Below are positions 47,017-61,080 of a DNA stretch of 64,000 bases, in pieces (the first letter of the stretch is position 1; each line of letters begins with the position of its first letter). Source of the stretch: Camillea tinctor (taxonomy: Eukaryota > Ascomycota > Sordariomycetes > Xylariales > Xylariaceae); assembly GCA_022578605.1 (NCBI GenBank), contig MU394055.1, forward strand, positions 376,902 to 440,901. The letters run 5' to 3'. The position numbers were made by a program, and so were the translations under genes. Under the pieces are notes generated by a model. That model saw only the letters and a program-made list of their open reading frames with translations, made no database searches and had not been told where the DNA came from.

Positions 47017-50000
47017 TTTGGCTAAATATCGTGGTAGAATGTCAGCAGGGAAAGGAAATGTAATTGAATACACCAGTCGAGAAAATAAACACGAAATAAA
47101 TACACCAGGGGGGAGGGCCTGTCTTATTTTTGGGGGGATTGACGGTCTTCGGAAGGTTGGCTTTTTTGAGTAATTGGTATGTGCTGGGGAGACAGAGTGG
47201 GCGTTCCAAAAAGTGATGTTTATGGTATTGTTGTAAGTGACTTTTGATGGATGGGAGGAAGATGTTTTGCCAATGGATTCCAGATCGGTGACCAAGTTTC
47301 TTTTTTAGACGGGCCGAAAAGGAACAGAAAGGCCGATTGACGGTGATGACAGCATCAACGACAAACAACAACCCAGCACCTTTGTGGTAGGTAGATTTGC
47401 TGCAAAAGGCAGGAGAGGGAATCCAAATGTATAAGTGGTAAATGGTAAATGGTGATGTAGGAAAGCAGCGTGGCGTGTAAGAGGGTGTGGTTGCCAGGTA
47501 CGACATGGAAATGATTGGCCAGAACCAGAGATGCAGCGAATCAACAGCCAATCAGCAGCGATCCAGCTACAATCCGGTCCATCCCCAGTCCAGTCTAGGC
47601 GTCGCCGTAGTGGCTAGCAAAGCCTAGCAAAGCCACTTTTGCCATGCTTCTTTTTTTAATGCACTGTTGCATCCGATCTGCCTCAAGCTTTGGCTTTTAG
47701 TGGTGCAGAAGCCACGCCATGCCACCACTTTATGCTGCCGGTGTTGCTGCTGCTGCTGCTGCTGCTGGTCCCCCATGTACCAACCCAAATAAAGTTGAGT
47801 TGACGGTTGTGTTCGATACTCCAACGGTGCGTTCCATCGTTGTCACCGGCTATCCGCCCAGTGGGGGGGGGAGAGCCATTGCGAGACGCGCGTCGTGTCC
47901 ATTGAAAACTCAAAACCGAGCCACTCTATTCAACCGGTACCAAGACTGGTACGCCCACCCAGGAAGATCCCAGAGAGAGAATAAAAAGAAGTTCCGACCC
48001 CGTTGGATTTGCAATATTGTGGTCCATCCCCAGAAGATAGACCTGATGAAATAATCTTGAGTTTAACGTACCTTTTTTATCTTGATGGTTTCTTAGAAAT
48101 CCTCTTGAGGTTTGACGGTATGAGAACCTGGTGAAGTACGGTTTAGTTGATAAAGGGGGAGAGCGAGGTATCGTAGTTGGGAGATGATTGTCGCGTGAGT
48201 AAGAAGAAATTATCGTATGGCGGGAGCGAGCGAAGGTATACTCGGAATTGGGAGGCTAGACTTAAGATGCTGAAGGTGTATATTAAAGGGAGGAAGCTAT
48301 TGAGCGAATGCTCTTCCTCTTTTACAATGGAATATGGACAAACGAATGAATCCGAATGGGAAGAAGTAGAAGGAGGAGAAAAGTTGAGAAAAGAGGGAGG
48401 GAAGGTCAGGACAAGAAAAGCCGAAACGTTTTGGAATTCGACTGACTTGAAATGGCGTGTCTATGTACGTATGAAGAGAAGGGGGGGTGTGGATGGAACG
48501 AAAATAAAAAATAAAAATAATAAAAAGGAGCGCGAGGGAGGAAAAGATGCGGCGAGCCAGGTACCTCCGAGTGGGCTATAAGGGGTAGACTAACTAGGCT
48601 AGTTGGTTGGATGTAGCCTTGATCCACCGGGTGGGTTGGGCCTAGAAAGACCAGGAAGGACCTGGGAGATGAGCAAGAACCAAACCGCGGTCCATCCCTC
48701 CCCTACTACTTACTCCCATTGCCTTAAGGTATTTGGATATCTACTTTATCTTTCTACACATGTAAGTACCTAATGTACATATGTACGTACACTATACCAC
48801 CACCATATGCGCTGCAAGGACCCAAGAGTGATCTTCATTGAACTCTTATTCTCTTCCATTGGTGGTCGGCCATCCACCTATTTATTCGTGAGCCTAAAAT
48901 TCGTATCCATTTTCAGTATGCCGCACTGTTTTTACATAAGATCAATAGTATCCCATATATATGCTTACTTTTACCTTATCTAGGGACATCTCTCTGATAC
49001 TTGATGTATGTAGTGTATGTAGTGTGTGGTGTATGGATTTAACAACGCATATGTTTACTATAGATCTACATCTTCTCGAACAAAAGTTGGGGTTATTCTT
49101 CAAACCTTTCTTCCTTTACTTATATACATTCAGGGATAAGCATTCATTATCATAAGGCCGTCTTGTTGGTGTAGGCCAGCGGTAGTGTTCATAAAGTAAT
49201 TGCGCTACTAGATATGCTCAATATCAACTTGGCACTGTGTTTTTTTTTTTTTCTTCCCCTATACTACCGTACGCTAACTATAGGGGGGGTCAAGTATTTT
49301 CGTCTCCGGGGCTTCTCCCCTACTGTCAGCTAGCATTACTCTATAGCAGGAAGTATGACCTTGTCAGCTGTGGACAGTGTTGCATCTTTCATATCACAAC
49401 TGTTCCATTGGCGAGATTGCCCTTTTCCTGTCCCAGTTCGGCAAGCAGGGGGCGCCCCGGTGAAGTTCCTGAATAGATTCTTGGCACTGATCCTTGTCTT
49501 TTTTTTTTCTTGGATGTTGAATGGAAGATACTAGACGGTATTCCCCTTCAGATAAACTCCTGCTTCGCGGCCATTTCGAGGCAGACATCGTTTTTGTTCG
49601 TCATCAAATTGACGTGTCTTCGAGGCGCATCATTAGTTGTTCTTATTTTTCTCTTGCGTCTCTCTCTCTCTTTGATACAGGGAACTATATCGCTTAGTCG
49701 CGAACGCGATCTTGAAGTTGCATATCTGACTAGGGAACCGTACATGATGCATACATATAATTGTGTCGGGAACAATCTCCCACTGCATTGGTAGGAATGG
49801 ATTAGCTAACCTTTCTAGCCTAAATAGGTATTATTAGTGTAAAACTAGACCTCACTCATTTTGTCTGTGATAACTTATTTCATATGTCAAAATGAACTCG
49901 CCGATACAATTCCTATCTCAAGATAGCGGCTCTGGTGTGTATATGTTAATAAAACCGTCCATACTTATTACTGCTAATTTTAGTTTTTGTACAGACACCC

Positions 50001-50809
50001 GATATTTACCCTATACTACTCTGTACATACATAGATTTTGTTATTGAATTACTTTTAGTATTATCGTTGGGTTCCGGCTTTGACTGAAGCCACTAAGAAT
50101 TATTAATGACGACAGCTTGGGAAAAACCGCATCGATCTTGTTTATGCCCTCGGGAGCTCCAAGCAGTGCAATCCAATCGTCTACTAGACCCACCCGAGCG
50201 CTCTAGTCCGATGCACCAACCTTCCATTCGTCATGGTTTTTACTTGATGCGTGTGCTTAATGGTGCTTAGTTCGCCTGCCTACCCCTGTCATCAATCAAA
50301 AGGAGTTCCACTTAACATTTCCCATATCAAGATGGGGGTGTGTGACAATGATATCCACCAAGACTGCCACCCAGGGCCGTCCGACGTGAGTGAGAAGCTT
50401 AGTTAGAGCCGGATAGGGGTACCCCACCCCCTTCTCAGTAGAGCGATCTTTGGACAATTCTCACACCTCACTTATACACACTGTATGCAAAGTACATAGC
50501 ATAACCTACTCTATCTATGAAACCTTTTCTCCTTGTTCTCCCTAGGTGAACGGTGATCACGATGCTACACTTACCTACAACACAACACATACATATATAT
50601 ATATATATACACATACACGCACATAACACAGATGTCACATTTTTTAGGTGCTTATATCTATATCGACCTAGGTATGCCAATAGAGGTTGAGAGGTATTTA
50701 AGAAAATGGCGCCGCTGCTTATCACCTGGGGAGAGGGAGATCGCTTCTATGTATTCTGCAGAAGTGGTTCCCTCTCATCGTGGATGGACTTACAAACCGT
50801 GGGGTTTAA
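47017..50809. other. Intergenic, 3.8 kb, with the ECM33 promoter and long leader
   Basis: On the minus strand the 1.5 kb upstream of ECM33 is pyrimidine-rich (47300-48560), as in strongly expressed fungal genes. The apparent frame 48177-48581 (+) is the purine-rich complement of it, not a gene. A GCT repeat lies at 47746-47767. Short hydrophobic frames around 49.2-49.8 kb are not supported. Confidence 0.5.
47746..47767. repeat. GCT trinucleotide repeat, intergenic
   Basis: Seven GCT units plus one base upstream of ECM33, outside any supported coding sequence. Confidence 0.9.
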
Positions 50810-51049
50810 ATGGCCACCATCGATCTCCGAACGCCAAAAACCAGCGATCCTAATAAAGCCCAATTCTCCATGCAAGCAAGACTAAACGGACCCTCACTCC
50901 TAGAAGCCTCCGCTATGAAGCTATTCTCAAAGTCCATAGCCTCTCTCAATCTCTACCCTCTCCAAGAAGAGGCGATTTTGAAGTATGAAATCGGCCTTCC
51001 TAATTCATTCTTTTCACAAGACCCAGGCCCGCCTCTCATTCGTCCGTAA
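50810..51049 (+). CDS. Doubtful small gene, 79 residues, possibly longer by splicing
   Basis: An ATG in fair context (TTTAAATGGCC) opens a frame reading MATIDLRTPKTSDPNKAQFS, then LNGPSLLEASAMKLFSKS and LNLYPLQEEAILK, ending DPGPPLIRP. Composition looks protein-like. An alternative model splices after EEAILK at a GTATGA donor to an acceptor at 51021 (38-nt intron, shorter than normal). It then continues TQARLSFVRKAKNGVEKHEG to a GTAAGT donor near 51110. I cannot choose between them and recognise no family. It could also be noise. Confidence 0.28.
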   Translation: MATIDLRTPKTSDPNKAQFSMQARLNGPSLLEASAMKLFSKSIASLNLYPLQEEAILKYEIGLPNSFFSQDPGPPLIRP

Positions 51050-53874
51050 AGCCAAGAATGGTGTGGAAAAACACGAGGGAGGCCGCACACACTTTACCTC
51101 GTATCGGTAAGTTTATCTGACATGAATGCAGAGTTAACAAGCGTAATAGCAACCCATCCATCCATCCATTCATTATCTTTATCTTTTTCTTTTTTTTTCC
51201 CGCTGCCCTTGCCTTCGTTCTTTCACTATCCATATCCAGTTCATACTGCGTCATGAATAAGTAAATCTCGTCGTTCAATTCCGAAACTTGTGATCTGCGA
51301 CAATATTTCAAACAGCATTGTTGTTCTGTCTGTCCCCTTCTCCATTTCCTCCTGGTTCAGACCTGCGTCATAATGCCCCATGCTCTATAAAACATACCAG
51401 GGTGAGTGCGTATCTTTTGCCTGCTTTTCTTGCTTTTGCCGATCAACCAAGTCGCCATGATCTACATGGCACTATCGTCCCACGCTATTGGATTTACTCC
51501 ATACGATTCAAGGACAATTCAAGGACGACAGACAGACTGAAACTGGACATGGGGCTATTAAAATGCATACATACGTACTTTGTATATTGTAGAGAGAAGA
51601 AAAGAAGAAATAGAAGGAATAAAAACATCCGCCACCGACGGCTTGTTGCTGCCAGACTGTTTCATCATTCATCTATTTAAACTAGACCTTTGTTTTGGGT
51701 ATATTCGGGGATCAAGAAAACAGGATACGCGTAGAGAGAATTACAACTATATAGCACGGCAGTAATTGTTTTGTGTTCCATCTAACCCATTCCACTGTAT
51801 CCCACATTCCGGCTCTCCCAGATTTTAATGTAGAGAATAACCGCGTGAGAATTTGAGAATGAATTATCTAATAACCCACTAACAGTAGGTATTGGCGACC
51901 AACCTACTTAATGACAATAGGTTTGTCCCGGACATGTGCCTACCCGTGTGCATAAAAGCAGCCGTCATCATATGCGCGAAGTGGGCAAGAAATAGAGGCA
52001 TGTACACACCGTAGTTGTTGGCAGTGCACACTAATAGAATTGCCCGTGTGCGCATCAGATCAGAGTACGTCGCAAAGTGCGGGCCGAGCGGCCTCACTCA
52101 ACTCGAAAAGAGGCTAAGTATGGCTATTAAAAGCTCATGTAGGTTCATTATCAACGAGCATCAGCGACATATATGTGAGAGCATGTGAAAATAACGAGAG
52201 AATATAAATCTTTACTTGTCTATTATACTAGTAGACCTTTTACCCTTATGATAATATCGTTGTCGTACTTACTAAACCTATAAACATATAAACTAGGTAT
52301 GCGTACATAGCTCATGTGTAGTGTGGTGTAGTTCGGATATCCCACTGCCAACCCTCCCTTTAGTACATAGGTGTACAGCGTCCGCCAATGACGCGCGTTA
52401 GCTTACGTATCTTATAAGGAGTAAAAACGTGATGGTCACGAAGCTATGCCCTTTACCGCTAGCCAAACCAGCTAAGTGCATATCGATGATGCCGTGTCTA
52501 TCAACCCTATTGGACCTGTGCTGTGGTGTAAGGTAAGTGAGGCTCTCTCTCTCTCTGTCCTCGGGCAGCCGGAGTGGGGGAGACTTCGGTGAACAAATAA
52601 TATGCATAGGAAGGGACATATTTATTCCTATTGGCCAACAGGTTGTCCGGGTGAAGCAAGTAGTCTCCGTTGGAGAAAGAAAACAAATCCAGTATTCATG
52701 GTTTGTATACATCTAAACCTACCTAGTTGTATCGTGAGCCCAACCCCTCTCCCCCTCTCTCCCCCCTCTTTGAAACGTCCACACTACATATGTATATGTA
52801 GCTGTATGCATAGATAGCATGCAAGCATACGTAGGCACGTATGGTTGAGGGGAGGGGGAGAAACCCCCAGTATTCCCGTGATAGGTGTCGCTTTATGATG
52901 AGGAGTTCTAAGACTACACTGCCCAGCTTCTCGAGGTCCACGTGAGAAGGAGACCGACCCAAGGGAGTTTAAGGTAGAGGGTGTGCGTGCGGCCTTACCA
53001 CAGGACAGTAAGTAGCCCCTGTCAAAGCTGATGGCTATGTGTCAAGGTGGATGATCCGACGAGAGCATGGCAATTTAACACCCGTCTATGTACTATATAT
53101 ATCGGTTATGTGTGTGTTTGTGCGCACGTGTGACAGATGAAATTGGTCCATTCAGAGTACCTAATTCACATGAAATGGCAAATGTTGGTGGCTGAGGCCA
53201 ATGTTAATAACTTCAAATCTGACAGGATAATATGGCCCAAGGGAGAGGCGACCCTCGGATAGTAACATGCTAGCATCCCCAAGTTGCTGGTCTGTGATAT
53301 TCTGCACCAATCCACTTCCCTCCTTTCTATTATAAATTCCCTTCGATGCGAATACATTCGCATTGATCTGTCTCTATCCGCTTCTAGAAGCCTAGTATGA
53401 ACTACTATGGACTTAGTTATTAGATGTTGTTTATTTGGTACATGCCTCCCTAACTAGTATATTGCTCTACATACTCAAGATACACTCGTCGATTAGGAAT
53501 TATGAAATTACACAAAATCCTATACATGTGACAGAAGTTTGCTTTCTTTTTTTCTTTTTCCTTGTAATTTCACGTTGCCCTGCTCTCATGGTTTACGCTC
53601 TCTATAAACCTACGTACATGCTTCGATTAATTTGTAAGGCGATCAGGGTTTTCTATGTAGAATCGGCTGTGTCTATATCACCCCCTTTAAAAATCCGTTG
53701 CCGATATTATTATTTGTGCCACAACCTCCATTGCATAGAGAAGGATGAGGGGGGAGGGGGCATCGATAATCTCATCTCATCTTGAAACTGCCTCCACAGT
53801 ATGATCATACACGCCCGCATAGCCGGCCACCGGTCACCACAGCAGGCCGAACAACAAGTTCTGCACGCCACGCG
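51050..53874. other. Intergenic, 2.8 kb
   Basis: No supported gene. It contains a CT repeat at 52541-52557 and short TA runs. The minus-strand frame 51036-51311 overlaps the doubtful gene and lacks features. The right end is the 3' flank of the DNA glycosylase gene. Confidence 0.45.
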
Positions 53875-55029
53875 TTACTCCATGGTACTCACATCGGTCT
53901 CCTCGACCCTCCACATGTACCACATGAACAAGGAGCGGTAAGGCGCGAAGCGGGCGGCGATCTCCTCCATCTCCCTCTCGGCCATGTACTTGAACTTGCC
54001 GGCCTTGCTGGTCTTGAGCTTGGCCACGTCGCGGCCGACGAAGGCGGCCATGCCGCGCTGGACGCCGAGGTCGCCGAGCGAGAACACGTCCATGCGCTTG
54101 AGCCCGAAGCAGGCGAACATCTCGACGGACCAGCGCCCCAGGCCCCGCACCGCGATCAGCCGCTCCACCACCTCCTCGTACGGCGCGTCCGCCAGCATCT
54201 GCGCGCTGAGGTCCCCGCTGACGAACTTCTCCGCGAGCCCCTGCACGTACTCGGCCTTGCGCTGGGAGAGGCCCGCCGTGCGCAGGCGCTCGAGCGGGCA
54301 CGCGGCGACTTGGGACGGGTGCGGGAAGGGCGGTGGCGGCGGCGTCGTCTCCTCATCCCCCTTTCCATCGGCGGAGTCGACGAAGAGCTCCACGAACCGC
54401 TTCTTGATGGACTTGGCCGCCGCGCCGCTGACCTGCTGTGAGATGATGCCGCTGCACAGCGACTCGAACGGGTCGATCTTCTCGGCGAGTCCCTCGGGCG
54501 CGAAGATGCGGCAGTGGTTCTTCTCGACCAGCGGGCGCATGCGCGCGTCCACGCTGATGAGGTGCCGGTTCGCCTCCTCGAGCAGCGTCGCGGTCGTGGT
54601 CGCCGCCGTCGCCGCTTTCGTCCGGCTGGAGGCTACTACGCGCGACGTCTCCGGCGAGAGCAGCACCGCGTTCGTCGCGTTGGGGTCTGCTAGCCGGGAC
54701 ACGGCGGCGGGGCGCGGCTTCGGCGTCGTTGGCGCGGCGGCACGACCCGCGGGCTCGGCGATGAGCTTCGCCCTGCTGGGGGTTGGGGTCGCTGGGGGAC
54801 CAGTGGCGGCGGCAGATTTCTTCGGCGCTCGCCGTTTGCTAGGTGTTGTAGGTGCTGGGGCTGCTTCGGGGATGGCCCCGTTGGCTTCGGGTTCTGTTGG
54901 CACCTCCGCATCTGCTTTCCGCTTGCGCCCCCTTTTTGCGGGTTGGGCGGCCGGCGGAGCAGGAGGAGGGGCGGATGACGACTTGAGATCTGAAGCGGCA
55001 CTCAGCCGAGCGGATCTCCGGGTCGACAT
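53875..55029 (-). CDS. mag1: 3-methyladenine DNA glycosylase (HhH-GPD family)
   Basis: Single exon, 384 residues from the ATG at 55029. It removes alkylated bases in base excision repair. Residues 1-130 are basic, Ala/Pro-rich and disordered, with nuclear-localisation-like clusters (AKRGRKRKAD, PSKRRAPKKSA). The HhH-GPD fold follows: PFESLCSGIISQQVSGAAAK, the helix-hairpin-helix LIAVRGLGRWSVEMFACFGL at about 290-310, and the catalytic aspartate D320 in FSLGDLGVQRG. The fold ends APYRSLFMWYMWRVEE. The frame remains open 127 codons further upstream, to an ATG at 55410. I chose the ATG at 55029 because MSTRRSARL resembles family starts. There is an unusual acidic/proline insert (DGKGDEETTPPPPPFPHPS) within the glycosylase fold. 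Third positions are GC-rich. Confidence 0.92.
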   Translation of the reverse strand: MSTRRSARLSAASDLKSSSAPPPAPPAAQPAKRGRKRKADAEVPTEPEANGAIPEAAPAPTTPSKRRAPKKSAAATGPPATPTPSRAKLIAEPAGRAAAPTTPKPRPAAVSRLADPNATNAVLLSPETSRVVASSRTKAATAATTTATLLEEANRHLISVDARMRPLVEKNHCRIFAPEGLAEKIDPFESLCSGIISQQVSGAAAKSIKKRFVELFVDSADGKGDEETTPPPPPFPHPSQVAACPLERLRTAGLSQRKAEYVQGLAEKFVSGDLSAQMLADAPYEEVVERLIAVRGLGRWSVEMFACFGLKRMDVFSLGDLGVQRGMAAFVGRDVAKLKTSKAGKFKYMAEREMEEIAARFAPYRSLFMWYMWRVEETDVSTME

Positions 55030-57923
55030 GCTTGTGGTCTGGTAGCTAGTGCTTGAAGTAGTGATGGTAGCGCGGCTGTGCGAGTGTAGTTCCCGTGGAA
55101 CTGTACGACAAGGTGCCGTGCTTCCACTGATGTAGATGTGCCGTCTTAGCTTGATCTGTCCCCCAGCTGGTAGTGTGAGATTGAGATGAGAGTTTGCAGC
55201 GCTTTGAGATGATGAAAATGACGACAAAGTAGAGAAATCAGTCGATTGGTTCAGATAAAATATAGTTTTCAGAACAGAGCGGAAGTTACATATAAACTGA
55301 AGCCCAATTGTCAACCTTGATACTAAGACTTGGATCTCTGTGATAGGGGATGTAGCTCGAGTTTGGAGTGGCACAACTGATCCGCGGATAGATGCTCGGG
55401 AGATAAACATGCCCGCTTGGTTCCGAGGAATTGTCGAATTGGCGAATTAACTCGTGCAGATATGAAGCACAAGGAATTGGCTTTTTTCTTTTCGACTTTG
55501 TTGATATTTGAGAAATAACAAAGTAAACAATGATATGATGACAACATTAGTGAGACCGAGTATCAAAGGCGGGCCTGCTGCCTGGAGCTCTAGTACACAT
55601 TGTCCTATATAGTACCTAGATATAGTGTACTGACACTGCTAATATTGCTAAGGTAGGTACTACAAACTTACCTCACATAGTGTAGATCTTTCAAGTCATT
55701 GGAAGTGTACCCGGGATTCCGGTACACGGTAACACCTAAGTTTTGCCCTATGGAGTAGACCCCGTCAATTGCGCCCTTTGAATTGCTTTGTCATCCGTTC
55801 TGATACCTAGTCTATGGAACCTACCTAGGTTAGGTTAATCCATATCCTTAACTCATATTGGATGTTATTGGCATTTGATATCAGTTTGTTGTAGTTGGTT
55901 AATTCGCAACCTTTACCTCAACACTTTTTTCTTTTTTTTTAATAAGCTTCTATACCCACAATCAATTGAAATCGAAAAGTATTGGGACGGCTTTAAAGAT
56001 AAACCCAATGAACAACCTTAAAACCAACCTCTCTACCGGTGTAAGCTCAACCCTATCTTAAGGCATGTTGTTGTTCATATGGTTCTTATTGCTGTTGTTG
56101 TAAATGTGTAGGTTAGGTTAATACCTACTTACGCTTAGGCTTTGATAAACCCTTTTTTGTTTCTTTTTCTTCTTTTCTTTTATATCTGAATATTCATACA
56201 TATAGGGCAGCACCCTAGGCTAGTTCAGTGGTTAATAATAACTCCATGAGGACAACATGGCCATGGGATTCGGTGCCAAGAGCCCGACTCGGGCTAGAAG
56301 CATTAAAATCCTTCGGGTTCTAGATGCTTTGACGAGATTGACTCTAGACATTTCGGGGGGTCAAGTGGCAGAGTGGGTGGGCGGATGTATGTATGTTAGG
56401 CATTTTAATACGAGAATAGTAGGTAAGTAAGTCAATGCGGGTGGCCACGGACATCAATTATTATGTACATTACATTATCTATTTGTAAAGTCATGAGGAT
56501 ATTCGAAAGCTATAAAAAAAAGGACTGATGATTTTATTTAAGAGAGATCTGATCGCCCTTTTTCTTTTTATTACATACATACCTAACACAGAGACGCAGA
56601 CATAAGATCAGTAGGTTTATCTATGTAACCCAACAAGATACAACCTAGACTGCTAGGTTAGTGTAATATTGATTGGAGGTAACAGTGTAAGCTCTAATTT
56701 TCTAGGAATTAAACAACAACATCAGTGATTAGGTATGTACTTGCAGGATTGGCTGGCTAAAGCAGTAGCAGTAACTAGCGAACTAGTAAAAGTAGTAAAT
56801 AGCAGCATCGATAGATGTGAACGTCCGGTGAACGTTGAATTGTGGCTGCAAACGATGCCGTTGTCTGTCTAGTCAAGCTAGGTACTTACAGCTCTAACAA
56901 GCTAGATGTCAGCACAGTACCTGATCCACTAACAGTGGGTACCGAGCCGCGCGTGATTTGAACTGCGTTATGCAGCTACATCGCGTCAGAATGCCAAGTA
57001 CTGAACCTCAAACGTTGTCGCTACCAAAGCTGGTATGGGTGTTAGGGTTAGTGGTTACTTTTGTCATGTAATATCTCCTGAAAACTGATAAGCCCTGTCA
57101 AAACCCACTGTCTCCTCCTTCTCCCCTTCCCCTCGATCCCCCTAAAGCCTAACCTAGCGTATTAGGTAGTGAGTTTTTTCCTTCTAGGTTAAACTAGCTA
57201 ACCAACTACCAATCATAGGCTACCTGGATACTTCGTATTGCAGGGCACATAGGTGTATGTTAATGACATTACATTACATGTATCTTAGGTATCTACTTTA
57301 GTTACTTGACTTTCCATTTACTACTACTTTGCCATCAAATCTGAGGCTCGTTTCTTTTCTTTTTCTATTTTTTCTTCTTTTTTTTTTCTTCTCCCTCTCT
57401 CTTCTCCCCCCTTCAACATTACTTCAACCATACCCGTCCAATTTTATTTGATCCCCTCGTCTTGCATTCAACCCACCCCCCATTTTAATAACGGGTTGAC
57501 TTGTAAATATTTCCCATTAGAGTTTGCATCGAACGACGTCCCACGATCTACGATCCGCATTTCCCAGCACCGGCTTTTCATCCCGACACCTACGCACTGA
57601 CACGGGATCTTTTTTTTTCTTGTATTACTTGTCGCTGTCAGCTGCTATTCTTACCCCGTGCTTCCCTCCCACGAACCAAAGTCGGTGTCACCTTTTGACG
57701 AAAAGAAGAAAGGAAAAAGAAAAAGAACAGAAGAAGAGCAAAAAAAAGAAAAAAAAGAAAAGAAGAAGCCAAATAACGAGAAGCGAATCCTTTCTAAACG
57801 AGCATCAAACTCCTTTCTCTCTCTCGACTAGCTGTTATCTCGTCCCCCCTCCCCGATCTTCGTCACCGGCTTGTATTCGCACAACGACGGGGTGGTGTCG
57901 AGGGCCACCCGAACACCTCAAAC
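55030..57923. other. Divergent intergenic region of mag1 and mnn9, 2.9 kb
   Basis: No gene is seen apart from the possible mag1 N-terminal extension up to 55410. It contains a 7-bp-stem hairpin GTGTACC/GGTACAC at 55705-55727, many TAGGTTA/TACCTA clusters, and a very pyrimidine-rich then purine-rich mnn9 leader (57350-57790). Confidence 0.5.
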
Positions 57924-59434
<1,511 letters not shown>

Positions 59435-61080
59435 AAGCCCGGCATGAGAGCTAACGCCCTGGTCCCTAATGCCTTTGCGATTTTCTTTTCTTGTCTAGCC
59501 CATTTATAATTTTCTGTGTACCGATTTTGGCGACCAGCCACCGGTATTCGGCTTTTTCTTTGGGACGGTACTGGGGACATAATTATTGTATGAGAAACTC
59601 ATGATACGTACACAACTGCATCAATCACAATCATCAGATACGTCGGACCAAGAGGAGTTAGGGAAAGGATTGGGACATTTGTTTACTTCGCTTCTTGCGC
59701 ATAGCGTCTGTCCATTGTCGGCATTACCTTCGGCTCGTGAGGGCGAGGACCCCATGCTTCTCGGTCTGTTCGAGTGGTTCCGGCCAGGCCCTGTCTCTCG
59801 ACCAATCATCTACTCTCTCGATACATCCTGTTCCCTTTTACTATTTCGTGGTCTGGTGAGGCAGCATGGTGGAACGGGGTCCGTGAATCGTGTTTGGGAC
59901 GAGCATGACCGGACGCATATCATGAAAAAATGGACAATGACGAGGCGCCGCATGTAATAGAACATATATATATTTTGGCTATTCATACGGTATGATGTGT
60001 ACTTGAGGGAAGGGATACGATGGGGCGTGTAATAGGCTTTGCACATTTTTCTTTTCCTTGTTTTCTGTTGGTAAAAATAAAAATAAAAAAGCTTGGTAGT
60101 TACCATCATCATATCTTGCCGAACGATATACTTAGCAAAAAGCTTGGGGAGGTTCGATCTGGTTTGCTTCAGGCCACTGAGAGTTGTGATGGTAGGGGAA
60201 AGGGGCTGCACTGGGAGAGAGCCACGAAAAGGAGGGATACCTCGAAAAGTGGCCGAGTCGAAAATTAATATATACCAAGTTATGGATCTCTGCTCTTCCA
60301 CAATCACGTTGCCGTGCATTATGTGTTTGATTAGGATATCGAAATCCACGAATACCTATAGTGACAAGAAATATAGCATGAGAATCATCCCAAAGCCTAC
60401 GTCATATTGATCGGCATTCAAACTCAACGATACTTCTAGGTTAGGTATGTACGTAGGATATGGCGCTGGGTACCCGATTTTATGCTCGTTGTTCGTCTTA
60501 CTCAAGGATATCTAGGTAGGCTTTTTACGAATATTATCAGAAACGTGTTGTAGTTAGGGGTATATAAGAGCAGTGGGTGGAATATAGGGGAGCTTTTGTT
60601 GGTCTTGTATACGAACTTATTAACTAATGTCAAATAACTTAACCTAGGTTATATATATTTGTAAAATGCACATTTTTGCGCATATGTCATAATAGCGAGC
60701 GAGGATCTAGCTCGCGTGCTACTCTTATAACCTGCATGCTACTCATTTTCTCATAGAGTGGGGTTCTCATGACTTATACACAATCACACACACATATATA
60801 TATATTCTTCCCCTTCTTCTGAGGTTCCTTTTGTGCGCTTCGCATAAAAATCGTAAAAGAGAGGCGATAACTCAGACGGTGGAAGACGATCAGATACCAT
60901 ATTCTCTCCCTTTATATTGCCACACAAGCCTAGTAATATAGCTTCGATTTTTTTGTACACCAGAACTACCTCTCGTTCGTCTATCCCGTCTTCCTCACCT
61001 GGGCATAATGCGATAACGTAACGTAAGGGTTCTCTCTCCTATCCTCCCCTCAAACCAGCAGGTTATCTCTTTCCTGGCGT
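59435..61080. other. Convergent intergenic region, 1.6 kb
   Basis: Between mnn9 (+) and qcr7 (-) stops. A palindrome TTAACCTAGGTTA-like element lies around 60639-60651. A CA/TA repeat lies at about 60781-60803. No supported gene. Confidence 0.5.

Noticed and set aside
48177..48581. 134-codon plus-strand frame upstream of ECM33
   Set aside because: Lys/Glu/Arg-rich translation of a purine-rich tract that is the complement of a pyrimidine-rich leader; no splice-linked exons or motif.
53984..55045. 353-codon plus-strand frame opposite mag1
   Set aside because: Antisense of a GC-rich gene with an intact HhH-GPD motif; Ser/Ala/Arg-rich composition of a shadow.
56935..57030. Second tRNA-like sequence (GTTCAAATC on the minus strand)
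   Set aside because: The T-arm does not pair and no acceptor stem can be formed.
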